A DNA stretch of 64,000 bases from Geodermatophilus sp. DSM 44513 (GTDB taxonomy: Bacteria; Actinomycetota; Actinomycetes; Mycobacteriales; Geodermatophilaceae): the NCBI RefSeq assembly GCF_032460525.1, contig NZ_CP135963.1, positions 310,001-374,000 on the forward strand. The letters are read 5' to 3'. The translations under genes and the position numbers were made by a program. Shown piece by piece: positions 25,145 through 33,247 of this stretch (its first letter is position 1; each line of letters begins with the position of its first letter). The notes below the pieces were generated by a model, which did no database searches, was not told the DNA's origin, and was given only the letters and a program-made list of their open reading frames with translations.

Positions 25145-25345
25145 CTACGTGCCCGGACGGTTCGCGGTCGTGCCCGCTGCGAGGTGCCCCAGGCGGGCCG
25201 CGACCTCGGCGTCGCGCCGCTCGGCCGGGTGCTGGTGGGTCATCGCCGCGCGGGACGACGAGTGGCCGGCACCTCGCATGACCTCGGCCAGGGTCGCCCC
25301 GCTCTACGCCGCGAGGCTGTTCGCTGGTCGGGGTGACGGCGGCTC
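25145..25345 (-). pseudogene. Decayed tyrosine-recombinase (integrase) C-terminus
   Basis: The minus strand reads SGATLAEVMRGAGHSSSRAA followed by MTHQHPAERRDAEVAARLGH, the usual C-terminal end of actinobacterial phage integrases (LAELM-RLGHS...RYQHA). An in-frame TAG at 25304-25306 and a frame change just upstream (ANSLAA remains readable) break it, and the catalytic Arg-His-x-x-Arg region is not intact. Its orientation toward tRNA-Ser is typical of integrated elements. It is a relic and not functional. Confidence 0.68.
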
Positions 25346-25591
25346 GGCGCAGCCGGAGCAGGCCGGGGCCGTCTAGCACGATCGGGCGGCGGCGCGGGCC
25401 GTGTCCCGTTCGCTGTCCCAGCGACCGAGCAGGTCCGCACGGATCTGCTCCGCGTGGGCGGTGGCCGCTTGTTCAAAACCTCGATCTGCCGCTCGGACTA
25501 GTCTACGGCCAGCGCCGACGTGCGGCACCGGACTGGATCCGATGTATTCGGGCCACCCCAGCTCTGGCTGGTCCCCGATACGCTGCGACGC

Positions 25592-26329
25592 ATGACGCCT
25601 TCGGGTAAGCGGAGAAGCAGACCCGCAGGACTGAAGCGACCCTGTACGCACTTGAGAGCAGGGAAATCATTGGGGCGGGCAACCGAGCCGCTCGAAACGG
25701 TGGTCGCTGACGAGGAGAAGCCTGTTGACCGGCGAACTCATTTGCTCAGCACGCGTACTACGGCTGTGGCAACGGTGCTCGGCGCTGTGGTTGGTGGAAT
25801 GGTAGGGGGGGTCGGTGGATCTTGGTATGGAGCTACGGCAGCGGATGACAGGTCGAAAGAGGAGTTCCTTCGAAGTGAGCGGATCGTGGCGTATACGCAG
25901 TATCTGACAGCGGCAGACGGTGCTTGGCAGAGGATGGAATCGTCCCTCGCTGTCGACCCCACTTCCTATAGGGGAATTCTCACACCTCAGCCAATGTCAT
26001 CCGACACGCGTGCGGAGCTGAATGGGGATGTGGATCACCTGCTCGACCTGCAATCCCATATAGTGCTGGTCAGTGCTGACAACGACAACGGCTATGCTCT
26101 CAGGGATTCTGTGAGGAATCTTTGGGCGACCCTTCGCAGCGGCCTCGAATTCGTAGATATGGCGAATGCTTGCAGATACGACCGCAAGTATGCCGAGTGC
26201 AATGGCTTACCGGATGTCGCAGCGACGGGCACCGTTGATCCGAACGATCCGGGCGACTACCGCCACTTCCACGGAACGCGGACAGCATTTTTGGCCGCGG
26301 CCCGACACGAATTGGGCATAGACTTATAG
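25592..26329 (+). CDS. Orphan membrane-anchored protein in AT-richer island
   Basis: I do not recognise this 245-residue protein. A basic cytoplasmic N-terminus of about 50 residues is followed by one Gly-rich membrane helix (TTAVATVLGAVVGGMVGGVG) and an outer domain of mostly helical residues containing two Cys (NACRYDRKYAECNG). One-helix proteins with this plan are common as cargo of actinobacterial mobile elements. Base composition is clearly lower in GC than its neighbours, a sign of transfer. I chose ATG 25592 because TACGCT lies seven bases upstream; longer starts reach to 25520. Its TAG stop abuts an IS982 relic. Confidence 0.65.
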   Translation: MTPSGKRRSRPAGLKRPCTHLRAGKSLGRATEPLETVVADEEKPVDRRTHLLSTRTTAVATVLGAVVGGMVGGVGGSWYGATAADDRSKEEFLRSERIVAYTQYLTAADGAWQRMESSLAVDPTSYRGILTPQPMSSDTRAELNGDVDHLLDLQSHIVLVSADNDNGYALRDSVRNLWATLRSGLEFVDMANACRYDRKYAECNGLPDVAATGTVDPNDPGDYRHFHGTRTAFLAAARHELGIDL

Positions 26330-26493
26330 CACCTGTTCCCCTACCTGCCGCACCAGTCGGGCTACAACGACCGGCTGCCCGCGCCCTGGCCCACACGCTC
26401 CGGTGGCTGATCATCGTGCTGGCCTACGAAACTGACCTGCTCGCCGACGACGTGTGGGTGGTCGACTCCACCCCGGTCGAATGCGCGCGCTCT
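26330..26493 (+). pseudogene. IS982-family transposase fragment
   Basis: The plus strand reads HLFPYLPHQSGYNDRL, then after a frame change RALAHTLRWLIIVLAYETDL and DDVWVVDSTPVECARS. This is the first catalytic-Asp region of IS982-type DDE transposases (WVVDSTPVECGRS). Both ends of the gene are missing, and a two-base insertion shifts the frame near 26382. No terminal repeats are visible. It is a non-functional remnant. Confidence 0.75.
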
Positions 26494-26564
26494 GGGAGGC
26501 AGCACTCCGATCAGAACTCGCCGTCTGAGCCGAGTAAGGCTACTGCGCAGGCCCACTGGCACCG

Positions 26565-27683
26565 TCACCGCCGGGCGGGCAGCCGGCGGATCGCGGCGGC
26601 CAGGGTGCGCCCGCCCAGCCGCCCCTCGGCCAGCCCGAGGGCGACCACGTCGTCGAAGACCCGCTGGTCGGCGGCGGCCGCGCGGACGGTGGCGTCCATC
26701 AGCCGCGGCCACCGGGACAGCTCGGAGGCCGCCCGGGTGGAGCGCAGGTGCGCACCGAGCCGGCCGCGCAGCGCCGCCCGATACCGCGCGCCCGCGCCGG
26801 CCCCGGCCGACCACGCCCCGCCGGCCAGCGCGCCGGACAGCACGGCGTAGAAGATGCCCTCCCCGGTGAGCGGGTTGACCAATGACGCGGCGTCGCCGGT
26901 CAGCAGCACCCGGCCGTCGGGCAGCCGCGGCCGGCCGGTGGACAGCGGCAGCCGGTGCGCGCGCAGCCCCTCCGGCGCCACGCCCGGCAGCAACCGGTGC
27001 AGCCCCTCGACCAGCGCCGCGCGGGTCGCCCCGCCGGACACCAGCTCGCCGTAGCCGACGTTGGCCCGCCCGTCGCCCAACGGGAAGGACCACGCGTAGG
27101 CCGGCCAGCGCTGCTCGGTGGTCACCAGCACCTGCGTGGCGCCCTGTCCGGGCAGCGCGGGCGCGTAGCCGCGGATGGCCACCGCCAGCCGGTCGGGCCG
27201 GTTGCTCGTCAGTCCCAGGGCCCGCCGGACGGCGGACTCCGCGCCGTCGGCACCGACCAGCACCCCCGCCCGCAGGTCGCCGTCGACGGTCACGCCGTCC
27301 GCGTCGACCGCCACGGAGCGCACGGTGTGCCGCCGGACCTCCGCCCCGGCCGTCCGGGCGGCGTCCAGCAGCCGGGCGTCGAACACCTCCCGGGGGACGA
27401 CGGACGACGGCCGGTGGGTGTCCCGTTCCACCACCGCCCCACCGGGCGAGCGCAGCGACAGCCGCGGCACCGGCGGGTACCCGGCGACCAGCGCGCCGGC
27501 GTCCACCCCGAGCCCGGCGACGACGTCGAGCGCCTCCGGGGCGATCCCGTCGCCGCACACCTTGTCGCGGGGGAACTCCGCCCGGTCGAGCACCAGCACG
27601 CTCGCCCCGGCGCGCCGGGCGGCCAGCGCGGCCGTGGACCCGGCGGGCCCGCCCCCGACCACGACGACGTCCCAGCGCTGCAC
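26565..27683 (-). CDS. Geranylgeranyl-reductase-family FAD oxidoreductase
   Basis: This 372-residue flavoprotein has the N-terminal FAD dinucleotide motif VVVGGGPAGSTAALAARRAG, the family motif FPRDKVCGDGIAPEAL and the second FAD motif LLTGDAASLVNPLTGEGIFY. Members saturate isoprenoid chains, for example the menaquinone side chain (MenJ of mycobacteria). The menB gene about 4 kb away makes a menaquinone role attractive but unproven. The start is GTG 27683, seven bases after a TAGCGT -10 box, so it is probably leaderless. A weak N-terminal signal is not present; these proteins are peripheral to the membrane. Confidence 0.88.
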   Translation of the reverse strand: MQRWDVVVVGGGPAGSTAALAARRAGASVLVLDRAEFPRDKVCGDGIAPEALDVVAGLGVDAGALVAGYPPVPRLSLRSPGGAVVERDTHRPSSVVPREVFDARLLDAARTAGAEVRRHTVRSVAVDADGVTVDGDLRAGVLVGADGAESAVRRALGLTSNRPDRLAVAIRGYAPALPGQGATQVLVTTEQRWPAYAWSFPLGDGRANVGYGELVSGGATRAALVEGLHRLLPGVAPEGLRAHRLPLSTGRPRLPDGRVLLTGDAASLVNPLTGEGIFYAVLSGALAGGAWSAGAGAGARYRAALRGRLGAHLRSTRAASELSRWPRLMDATVRAAAADQRVFDDVVALGLAEGRLGGRTLAAAIRRLPARR

Positions 27684-27690
27684 CCGCCCG

Positions 27691-27696
27691 ACGCTA
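27691..27696 (-). promoter_or_regulatory. -10 element TAGCGT of a leaderless promoter
   Basis: On the minus strand TAGCGT ends seven bases before GTG 27683. This matches exactly the arrangement at 24702-24715. Confidence 0.55.
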
Positions 27697-27743
27697 GGCG
27701 CTGCCGCCCGGCCCGGCCTCCCGCGCCCGAGCGGCCTTCCGAC

Positions 27744-27763
27744 CGGCCTTCCGCGCGCGAAAG
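27744..27763. repeat. 20-bp repeat shared with the DppD 3' end
   Basis: This is the exact reverse complement of the 20-mer at 21929-21948. Here it is intergenic, upstream of the geranylgeranyl-reductase-like gene and downstream of the LOG gene. A related CGGCCTTCC unit sits just before it at 27732-27740. Confidence 0.6.
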
Positions 27764-27805
27764 TCCCCTAGACCGCCCTTATCGCGATATTGGCTGCCGT
27801 CGGGG

Positions 27806-28375
27806 TCAGGGGCGGACGCCGCTCCACTTGCGCGCCGGGTGCTCGTAGCGCTCCACGAACGCGACCAGCTCCGCCGCCCCGGTGACCACGCCCAGCGCGT
27901 CCAACCGGGCCGCGTCGAGGTAGCCGTCGTCCACCATGCGGTGCAGCTGGGCCAGCAGCGGCTGCCAGAACCCGTCGACGTCGACCAGGACGACCGGCTT
28001 GGCGTGCAGGCCGAGCATCCCCCAGGTCCAGGCCTCGAACAGCTCGTCGAGGGTGCCCGCGGCGCCGGGCAGGGCGACGAACGCGTCGGCCAGCTCGGTC
28101 ATCCGCGCCTTGCGCTCGTGCATCGTCGCCACCACCTCGAGCCGCGGCAGCCCGGGGTGGGCCAGCTCGTCGTCCACCAGGTGCTGGGGGATGACGCCGA
28201 CGACGTCCCCGCCGGCGGCCAGGGCGGCGTCGGCCACCACGCCCATCAGCCCGGCGCGCCCACCGCCGTAGACCAGACCCACGCCGGCGCGGGCGAGGTC
28301 CCCGGCGAGCCGGGCCGCCGCCGCCCGGTGCGACGGCGGCCCGCTCTGGGACCCGGTGAAGACGGCGACGCGCAC
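27806..28375 (-). CDS. LOG family protein (TIGR00730, nucleoside 5'-monophosphate phosphoribohydrolase)
   Basis: This 189-residue Rossmann-fold protein belongs to the LONELY GUY family, which releases a base from (cytokinin) nucleotide monophosphates. The N-terminal [10 protein letters not shown], the phosphate loop [18 protein letters not shown], and [20 protein letters not shown] (R and K/E contacts) are visible. The PGGxGT motif reads [14 protein letters not shown], with Ala for the second Gly; the following Glu is kept. The start is GTG 28375, with only weak ribosome-binding sequence. It lies 26 bases after the VOC gene on the same strand. Confidence 0.88.
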   Translation of the reverse strand: MRVAVFTGSQSGPPSHRAAAARLAGDLARAGVGLVYGGGRAGLMGVVADAALAAGGDVVGVIPQHLVDDELAHPGLPRLEVVATMHERKARMTELADAFVALPGAAGTLDELFEAWTWGMLGLHAKPVVLVDVDGFWQPLLAQLHRMVDDGYLDAARLDALGVVTGAAELVAFVERYEHPARKWSGVRP

Positions 28376-28401
28376 GACGCCCGGCCCGTCCGGTGCCCCG
28401 G

Positions 28402-28758
28402 TCAGGAGCGCGGCGGGGCGTACAGCTGCAGGTCGTTGCCCTCGGAGTCCTTGAAGGGCGCCAGCCGGCCCCACTCGTACTCGGAGATGTCGCCGGTGAA
28501 CTCCACGCCCTTGTCGCGCAGCGCCTGCACCTCGGCGTCCAGGTCGCCGTCGGGCTGGAAGGAGATGACCGCGCCGCCGTCGGCGTGCCGGGCCGTCCCC
28601 TCCCGCGCATTGAGCCCGATGTTCAGGCCGCCGGCGTCGAGCTCGCTCCACTCGGGGGTCGACATCTTCTCCTGCAGACCCAGGGTGTCCCGGTAGAACG
28701 CCAGGGCCCGGTCCATGTCGTCCACCGGGACCCACACGTTCGCCACTCCGCTGGCCAT
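28402..28758 (-). CDS. VOC-family (glyoxalase-like) protein
   Basis: This 118-residue single-domain protein has the vicinal-oxygen-chelate pattern: [20 protein letters not shown] at the start, then [15 protein letters not shown], and a C-terminal [14 protein letters not shown] with a metal-ligand Glu/Asp position. Such proteins are glyoxalases, dioxygenase relatives or antibiotic-binding proteins; which one cannot be told. The start is ATG 28758 with GAGGAGG upstream. The gene is followed by the LOG gene in the same direction. Confidence 0.87.
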   Translation of the reverse strand: MASGVANVWVPVDDMDRALAFYRDTLGLQEKMSTPEWSELDAGGLNIGLNAREGTARHADGGAVISFQPDGDLDAEVQALRDKGVEFTGDISEYEWGRLAPFKDSEGNDLQLYAPPRS

Positions 28759-28856
28759 GCCGCCTCCTCGTCGTCGTCGGTGGGGCCGCTCTACCCGGTC
28801 GGGCCGGCGGCAACCGGGACGGGCGCCGGGGGCGCGGGCGCGGTTCACTGGGAGCC

Positions 28857-29324
28857 GTGCTCGCCTCCACCGACGGCTGGACCACCTGCGCCCTCGGCCA
28901 CCGGCACTGGGGGCGGGCCGGCGCCGCCGGGTTGCTCGTGCACCGCGCCGGCGACGACGGCCCGGAGCTGCTGCTGCAGCACCGGGCGGTGTGGTCCCAC
29001 CACGGCGGCACCTGGGGGACGCCGGGGGGCGCGCTGCACGCCGGGGAGTCCGCGGAGCACGGCGCGCTGCGCGAGGTGCACGAGGAGCTCGGGCTGCTCC
29101 CGCAGGACCTCGAGCTCGGCCCCGTCTCCGTCGACGACCACGGCGGCTGGCGCTACACGACGGTGCTGGCCCGCCCGGTGCGCCGGATCGAGGCCGCCGA
29201 CCTGCGGCTGGACGGCGAGAGCACCGGCGTCGCCTGGATCGCCCTCGGCGACCTGGTGTCCGTGCCGCTGCACCCGGGGTTCGAGGCCTCGCTGTACCGC
29301 CTGCACGACCTCCTGGTCGGCTGA
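28857..29324 (+). CDS. NUDIX hydrolase
   Basis: This 155-residue enzyme contains a complete Nudix box, G-x5-E-x7-R-E-x2-E-E-x-G-L, in [20 protein letters not shown] and ELGL, which binds Mg2+ and cleaves nucleoside diphosphates linked to another group. The preceding strand TWGTPGG is the usual entry. The GTG start at 28857 has TTCACT seven bases before it (possible leaderless promoter). It is divergent from the VOC gene and convergent with the exonuclease-like gene. The substrate is unknown. Confidence 0.9.
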   Translation: MLASTDGWTTCALGHRHWGRAGAAGLLVHRAGDDGPELLLQHRAVWSHHGGTWGTPGGALHAGESAEHGALREVHEELGLLPQDLELGPVSVDDHGGWRYTTVLARPVRRIEAADLRLDGESTGVAWIALGDLVSVPLHPGFEASLYRLHDLLVG

Positions 29325-29338
29325 CGCGCGGCGGTCGG

Positions 29339-30127
29339 TCAGGCCGGGGTGACGGTCACGGTGAGGGCGCGGTGGTCGCCGACGGCCAGGGACGCCGTGG
29401 CCGCGTCCTGGCCGTGCAGGCCGCCGCCGACGGCCAGCAGGTGGTCCAGCTGCACCCGCGGGCCGGACGCCGGGAAGCTCGGCGCGCGCACCAGCGCGGT
29501 GGCGCCGAGCAGCCGAGCGGGCACCCCGCCGGGCAGGTTGAGGTCGCCGGCCAGCACCACGGGCCCCGCCATGGCGCCCATCCAGCGGCGCAGCCGGAGC
29601 AGCTGGCGCACCGAGGTGTGCGGGGCGAAGGACAGGTGGGTGGCCACCACGGTGAGGTGCGCGAACCGCGCGGCGACGGCGACCCGCGGCTCGTCGGGGA
29701 TCCACCACCAGCGCAGCCGGCCGGTGCGCGGGTCCGGACCCTGCAGCGGCAGCCGCGCCCGGCCGGCCCCCAGCCCCAGCACCGACCACTCGAGCACCGG
29801 CAGCCGGCTGACCAGCGCGATGCCGTAGGCCGGGCCCTCGGTGCTCGAGCCCGGCCCGCGCAGCGCCGGGTCGGCCGGCGTCCAGGTGCGGAACGGGGAC
29901 GGCGTGCCGTCCACCGTCGCCGCGGTCCGCCAGTCCTCCGCACCGAGCCCGGTGGCCAGGGCGGCGGCCTGGTCGACCCGGTGCGAGCGGGGCTGCCCGG
30001 CGTCGACCTCCTGGACGGCGAGCACGTCGACGTCCAGGTCGGCGACCGCCCGCCCGAGGCCGTGCGCGTCGAGGACGGGGCCGGCCGGGCTGCGACCCGA
30101 GGCGATGTTCAGGGTGCCGACTCGCAC
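29339..30127 (-). CDS. Endonuclease/exonuclease/phosphatase family protein
   Basis: This 262-residue protein has the EEP fold signatures: VGTLNIASGR at the start, metal-binding Glu in LAVQEVDAGQPRS, VVATHLSFAP, VLAGDLNLPGG and the final GDHRALTV with the catalytic Asp-His. It is a Mg2+-dependent phosphodiesterase acting on nucleic acid, lipid or sugar phosphates. There is no signal peptide. The start is GTG 30127, preceded by GGAGGA. A much longer open frame reaching 31348 covers the Pro-rich gene on the opposite strand and is not real. Confidence 0.87.
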   Translation of the reverse strand: MRVGTLNIASGRSPAGPVLDAHGLGRAVADLDVDVLAVQEVDAGQPRSHRVDQAAALATGLGAEDWRTAATVDGTPSPFRTWTPADPALRGPGSSTEGPAYGIALVSRLPVLEWSVLGLGAGRARLPLQGPDPRTGRLRWWWIPDEPRVAVAARFAHLTVVATHLSFAPHTSVRQLLRLRRWMGAMAGPVVLAGDLNLPGGVPARLLGATALVRAPSFPASGPRVQLDHLLAVGGGLHGQDAATASLAVGDHRALTVTVTPA

Positions 30128-30260
30128 GGCGGGTCCTCCGGGCACCCCGGCGACGCTACGCGCCGGTCGGCGCCCCCGCGGCCGGCGTCCGGCACCCGAC
30201 CTGCCCGGGAGCGCCGGACCCCCTACCGTGGACCCGCCCCGTCGTCCGAAGGAGCCGGCC

Positions 30261-31235
30261 GTGTCCTCCCGCCCGCGCCACCCCACGGCCGACGGCGACC
30301 GCCCGCGGCGGGGTGCGGCCGCTGCACCGGCACCGGTGCGCGTCCGGGTGCACCGGGCGCTGCTGCTGCTCGCCGGGCTGCTGTGCGCCGCGTCGCTGGC
30401 GATGCTCTCCCTGTCACCGGGGCCCGCGGGCGACGGCGGTCCGGCGGGAGTGCCGGGCGCGGCGCCCGGTCGGGCCGGTGACGACCCCGGGCAGGGCATC
30501 GGGGCCCCGACCCGGCGGACGCCGTCGGAGCCGGTGCCCGCCGCGGCCGGGGGCCCGGTGGCTGACGCCGCCGACCCGGAGCCGGCCGCGACCGCGGACC
30601 CGGCGGAGTGGGCGGCGCCCGGCGGCGTCCCGCAGCCCGTCGAGCCGCCCGCCGGTGACGAGGCCGCGGGGTCGACCGGTGCGGGTGTCGGTGGGCAGCC
30701 GGCCGGTGCTGCCGTGGTCGGGGGTGCCGGGCCCGCGAGTGCACCGGCCGCAGGCGTGACAGCTGGGAGCGTCGTGCCGCCGCCGCCGCCCTCGACGTCG
30801 GCCGGGCAGCCCGCCCCGGTCGTGCGACCGGCTCCGGCGCCCGCACCGGCTCCGGTCGTGCGGCCCGCACCGGCTCCCGCTCCGGTGGTGCCACCCGCGC
30901 CGGCCCCCGTGGTGCAGCCGGCACCCCCGCCGGTGGCCCCGAAGGCACCCCCATCCGCGCCGGTCGTCCCGAAGGTGGCCGCGCCGGTCGTCCCCGAGGC
31001 GCCCGCGCCCGCGCCGGACGTCCCCGAGCCGCCCGCGCCGCCACCCCCGCCGCCACCTCCGTTGCCGGCCGCTCCCGCCCCGGCGGCACCGGCGGTGCCG
31101 CCCCCACCGCCCCCGCCGCCCCCGCCGGCCCCCTGCCTCTGCAGCACCGTGAACGGCCTCACCGAGGACGTCGACGACGTCGTGGGCGGGACGACGGAGG
31201 CTGCCGGCGACCTGACCGGCGGCCTCGTCCCGTGA
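30261..31235 (+). CDS. Membrane-anchored Pro/Ala/Val-rich low-complexity protein
   Basis: This 324-residue protein has a basic N-terminus, one hydrophobic segment at about 31-52 (RALLLLAGLLCAASLAMLSL), and then a long low-complexity region. The region is rich in Pro, Ala and Val with APAPVVRPAPAPAPVV-type repeats and several poly-Pro runs. A short C-terminal part contains a CLC motif and acidic residues. It is probably exported and wall-spanning, and nothing catalytic is visible. GTG 30261 follows GAAGGAG; TACCGT at about 30224 may be the -10. It is unlikely to have detectable homologues beyond composition. Confidence 0.7.
   Translation: MSSRPRHPTADGDRPRRGAAAAPAPVRVRVHRALLLLAGLLCAASLAMLSLSPGPAGDGGPAGVPGAAPGRAGDDPGQGIGAPTRRTPSEPVPAAAGGPVADAADPEPAATADPAEWAAPGGVPQPVEPPAGDEAAGSTGAGVGGQPAGAAVVGGAGPASAPAAGVTAGSVVPPPPPSTSAGQPAPVVRPAPAPAPAPVVRPAPAPAPVVPPAPAPVVQPAPPPVAPKAPPSAPVVPKVAAPVVPEAPAPAPDVPEPPAPPPPPPPPLPAAPAPAAPAVPPPPPPPPPPAPCLCSTVNGLTEDVDDVVGGTTEAAGDLTGGLVP
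30822..30935 (+). repeat. Imperfect tandem repeat coding for Pro/Ala/Val runs
   Basis: Short units such as CCGGCTCC and CCGGTCGTG recur and encode the APAPVV-type repeat of the Pro-rich protein. Such tracts vary in copy number between strains. Confidence 0.5.
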
Positions 31236-31252
31236 GCGGCCCGGGGCGGGGA

Positions 31253-31258
31253 TAGGTT
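31253..31258 (+). promoter_or_regulatory. -10 element TAGGTT of leaderless menB promoter
   Basis: TAGGTT ends seven bases before ATG 31266, and no ribosome-binding site lies between. Confidence 0.55.
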
Positions 31259-31265
31259 CGGGCCC

Positions 31266-32153
31266 ATGACCGCGCGCGAGGACGTCTCGGAGATCTTCGA
31301 CAGCGCAGCGTGGCGGCCGGTCGAGGGCTTCGACCTCACCGACCTCACCTACCACCGCGCCGTCGACGCCGGCGTCGTCCGCATCGCCTTCGACCGGCCC
31401 GAGGTGCGCAACGCCTTCCGCCCGCAGACCGTCGACGAGCTGATCGCCGTCCTCGACCACGCCCGGCTGTCCACCGACGTCGGGTGCGTGCTGCTCACCG
31501 GCAACGGCCCCAGCCCGCGGGACGGCGGCTGGGCGTTCTGCTCCGGCGGCGACCAGCGCGTCCGCGGGCGGTACGGCTACGAGCACGCGCAGGGCAGCTC
31601 CGGGCGGCTGCACGTGCTGGAGGCCCAGCGGCTGATCCGCTTCATGCCCAAGGTCGTCGTCTGCGTCGTCCCCGGCTGGGCGGCCGGCGGCGGGCACAGC
31701 CTGCACGTGGTGTCCGACCTGACCCTGGCCAGCGCCGAGCACGCCCGCTTCAAGCAGACCGACGCCGACGTGGGCAGCTTCGACGGCGGCTTCGGCTCGG
31801 CGTACCTCGCCCGGCAGGTCGGCCAGAAGTACGCGCGGGAGGTCTTCTTCCTCGGCGAGGAGTACTCCGCCGAGGACGCGCACCGGATGGGCATGGTCAA
31901 CCGCGTCGTCCCCCACGCCGACCTCGAGCGCGTCGCGCTGGACTGGGGACGGCGCATCGTGGCCAAGAGCCCCACCGCGCAGCGGATGCTCAAGTACTCG
32001 TTCAACCTGATAGACGACGGGCTGGTCGGTCAGCAGCTGTTCGCGGGGGAGACGACCCGGCTGGCCTACACGGCCGAGGAGGCCGTCGAGGGCCGCGACG
32101 CCTTCCTGGAGAAGCGGGACCCGGACTTCAGCCGGTTCCCCTGGCACGTCTGA
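31266..32153 (+). CDS. menB: 1,4-dihydroxy-2-naphthoyl-CoA synthase (MenB)
   Basis: This 295-residue crotonase-fold enzyme closes the second ring in menaquinone biosynthesis. It shows the MenB-specific features VRIAFDRPEVRNAFRPQTVDEL (given in part), CSGGDQRVRG, the oxyanion-hole segment GWAAGGGHSLHVVSDLTLAS, the catalytic Asp region TDADVGSFDGGFGSAYLARQ, and the C-terminal KRDPDFSRFPWHV-type end. The length is normal. ATG 31266 follows a leaderless -10. Other men genes are not in the window, although a MenJ-like reductase lies 4 kb upstream on the other strand. Confidence 0.95.
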   Translation: MTAREDVSEIFDSAAWRPVEGFDLTDLTYHRAVDAGVVRIAFDRPEVRNAFRPQTVDELIAVLDHARLSTDVGCVLLTGNGPSPRDGGWAFCSGGDQRVRGRYGYEHAQGSSGRLHVLEAQRLIRFMPKVVVCVVPGWAAGGGHSLHVVSDLTLASAEHARFKQTDADVGSFDGGFGSAYLARQVGQKYAREVFFLGEEYSAEDAHRMGMVNRVVPHADLERVALDWGRRIVAKSPTAQRMLKYSFNLIDDGLVGQQLFAGETTRLAYTAEEAVEGRDAFLEKRDPDFSRFPWHV

Positions 32154-32174
32154 CGAGGACCCGGAGGTCTGCAC

Positions 32175-32507
32175 GTGATCGTCGAGGTGGTGGGTGGTGC
32201 CGACGAGCGGCCCGGGGTGCAGGTGGTCGACGTCGATGACCTGGCCCGGCTGCAGCTGGCGCTGGGGGCGGTCACCGACGAGGAGGCCGACCGGGCGCTG
32301 CGCGAGGCGGGCCTGGGCCGGCTGCAGGACGCCGACACCGGCCTGCTGGACGTCGCCGCGCTGCGGTCGGCCGCCGAGCCGCAGGCGACCGGCGAGGACT
32401 GGTCGCAGCGCTTCGACGGCATGGTCGAGCAGGCGGGTGGGGAGGGCCGGCTGACCGACGACGGGGCGACCGTGCGGGTCCCGGTGGAGAGCGCTGCGGG
32501 CGCCTGA
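32175..32507 (+). CDS. Hypothetical protein downstream of menB
   Basis: This small acidic protein (110 residues) begins VIVEVVGGADERPGVQVVDV and has a helical centre (LARLQLALGAVTDEEADRAL). I recognise no family. GTG 32175 is preceded by GGAGG about ten bases upstream and lies 21 bases after menB, so it is probably cotranscribed with it. Codon use matches its neighbours, which supports a real gene. Confidence 0.65.
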   Translation: MIVEVVGGADERPGVQVVDVDDLARLQLALGAVTDEEADRALREAGLGRLQDADTGLLDVAALRSAAEPQATGEDWSQRFDGMVEQAGGEGRLTDDGATVRVPVESAAGA

Positions 32508-32652
32508 CCAGCGGGTCCGGGCCGGCGGTCGCGGCGCGGTGGCGGCGCTCGTCGGCCGCGGCGGGCGCACCGTCCGGCGACGTCCTCGTTGTGGTGACTC
32601 CACCGACAGGTCACGATGTGCGCGTGATGCACACCTCCTCCCTGGTCTCCGC

Positions 32653-33246
32653 ATGAGCGGGACACCCGGCCGGCCGCTGAGTCCCGAGCTGTCCGAGCAG
32701 CTGCTCACCGTCGCCGTCGACATCCTGGCCCAGGAGGGCTGGGGCAAGCTCAACAGCGACCGCGTGGCCACGCGTGCCCGGGCCGGCAAGGCGGGCATCT
32801 ACCGGCGCTGGCCGACGATGGCGGCCATGGCCCGCTCGGCGGCCGCGCGGTTCACCCTGGTGGAGGTCCCGGCCGACCACGGCTCCCTGCGGGACGACCT
32901 CGCCGCGCTGGTCGAGCGGTGGTGCCGGCCGCTGGACCGGGAGGAGCGGGCCGCGGCCAGCCTGGTCGGTGCGGCCCGGCACGAGGAGGACCTCCGCGCC
33001 GCGCTGGACACCGCCCTGGTCCACCCGCTCGCCGAGGCCGTCGAGACGATCGGCGCCCGGGCGGCCGCGCGGGGACAGGAGGTGCCGCCGGCCCGGCTGG
33101 CCCTGCTCGGCTCGGTCGTCGAGGCCTTCTGGTGGCAGCGCTACACCGCCGACCGCGGGCCGATGAGCCGCGAGGACGTGCAGCGGGTGCTCGACGAGGT
33201 GCTGCTGCCGGTGGTCGCCCCGGACGGGGAGCGCACCCCGGTCTGA
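32653..33246 (+). CDS. TetR-family regulator
   Basis: This 197-residue regulator has the TetR N-terminal helix-turn-helix, VDILAQEGWGKLNSDRVATR followed by AGKAGIYRRWPTMAAMARSA; the IYRRWP form is typical of a large actinobacterial subgroup. The C-terminal domain resembles TetR_C_11-type. ATG 32653 has no strong ribosome-binding site. It is convergent with a second TetR gene, with only one base between their stops. Its target is unknown. Confidence 0.87.
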   Translation: MSGTPGRPLSPELSEQLLTVAVDILAQEGWGKLNSDRVATRARAGKAGIYRRWPTMAAMARSAAARFTLVEVPADHGSLRDDLAALVERWCRPLDREERAAASLVGAARHEEDLRAALDTALVHPLAEAVETIGARAAARGQEVPPARLALLGSVVEAFWWQRYTADRGPMSREDVQRVLDEVLLPVVAPDGERTPV

Positions 33247-33247
33247 G

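Noticed and set aside
25304..25306. In-frame TAG of the integrase relic as a second Sec codon
   Set aside because: Tyrosine recombinases have no selenocysteine. There is no SECIS-like hairpin at the right spacing, and the frame is also broken upstream, so this is simple decay.
30822..30935. Short repeats as a CRISPR array
   Set aside because: The units are short, coding and without unique spacers; they encode Pro/Ala/Val repeats. No cas genes are present in the window.
29339..31348. 669-codon minus-strand Gly/Ala-rich protein
   Set aside because: The long Gly-rich part is the antisense of the Pro-rich gene. The EEP domain starts at GTG 30127 with its own ribosome-binding site.
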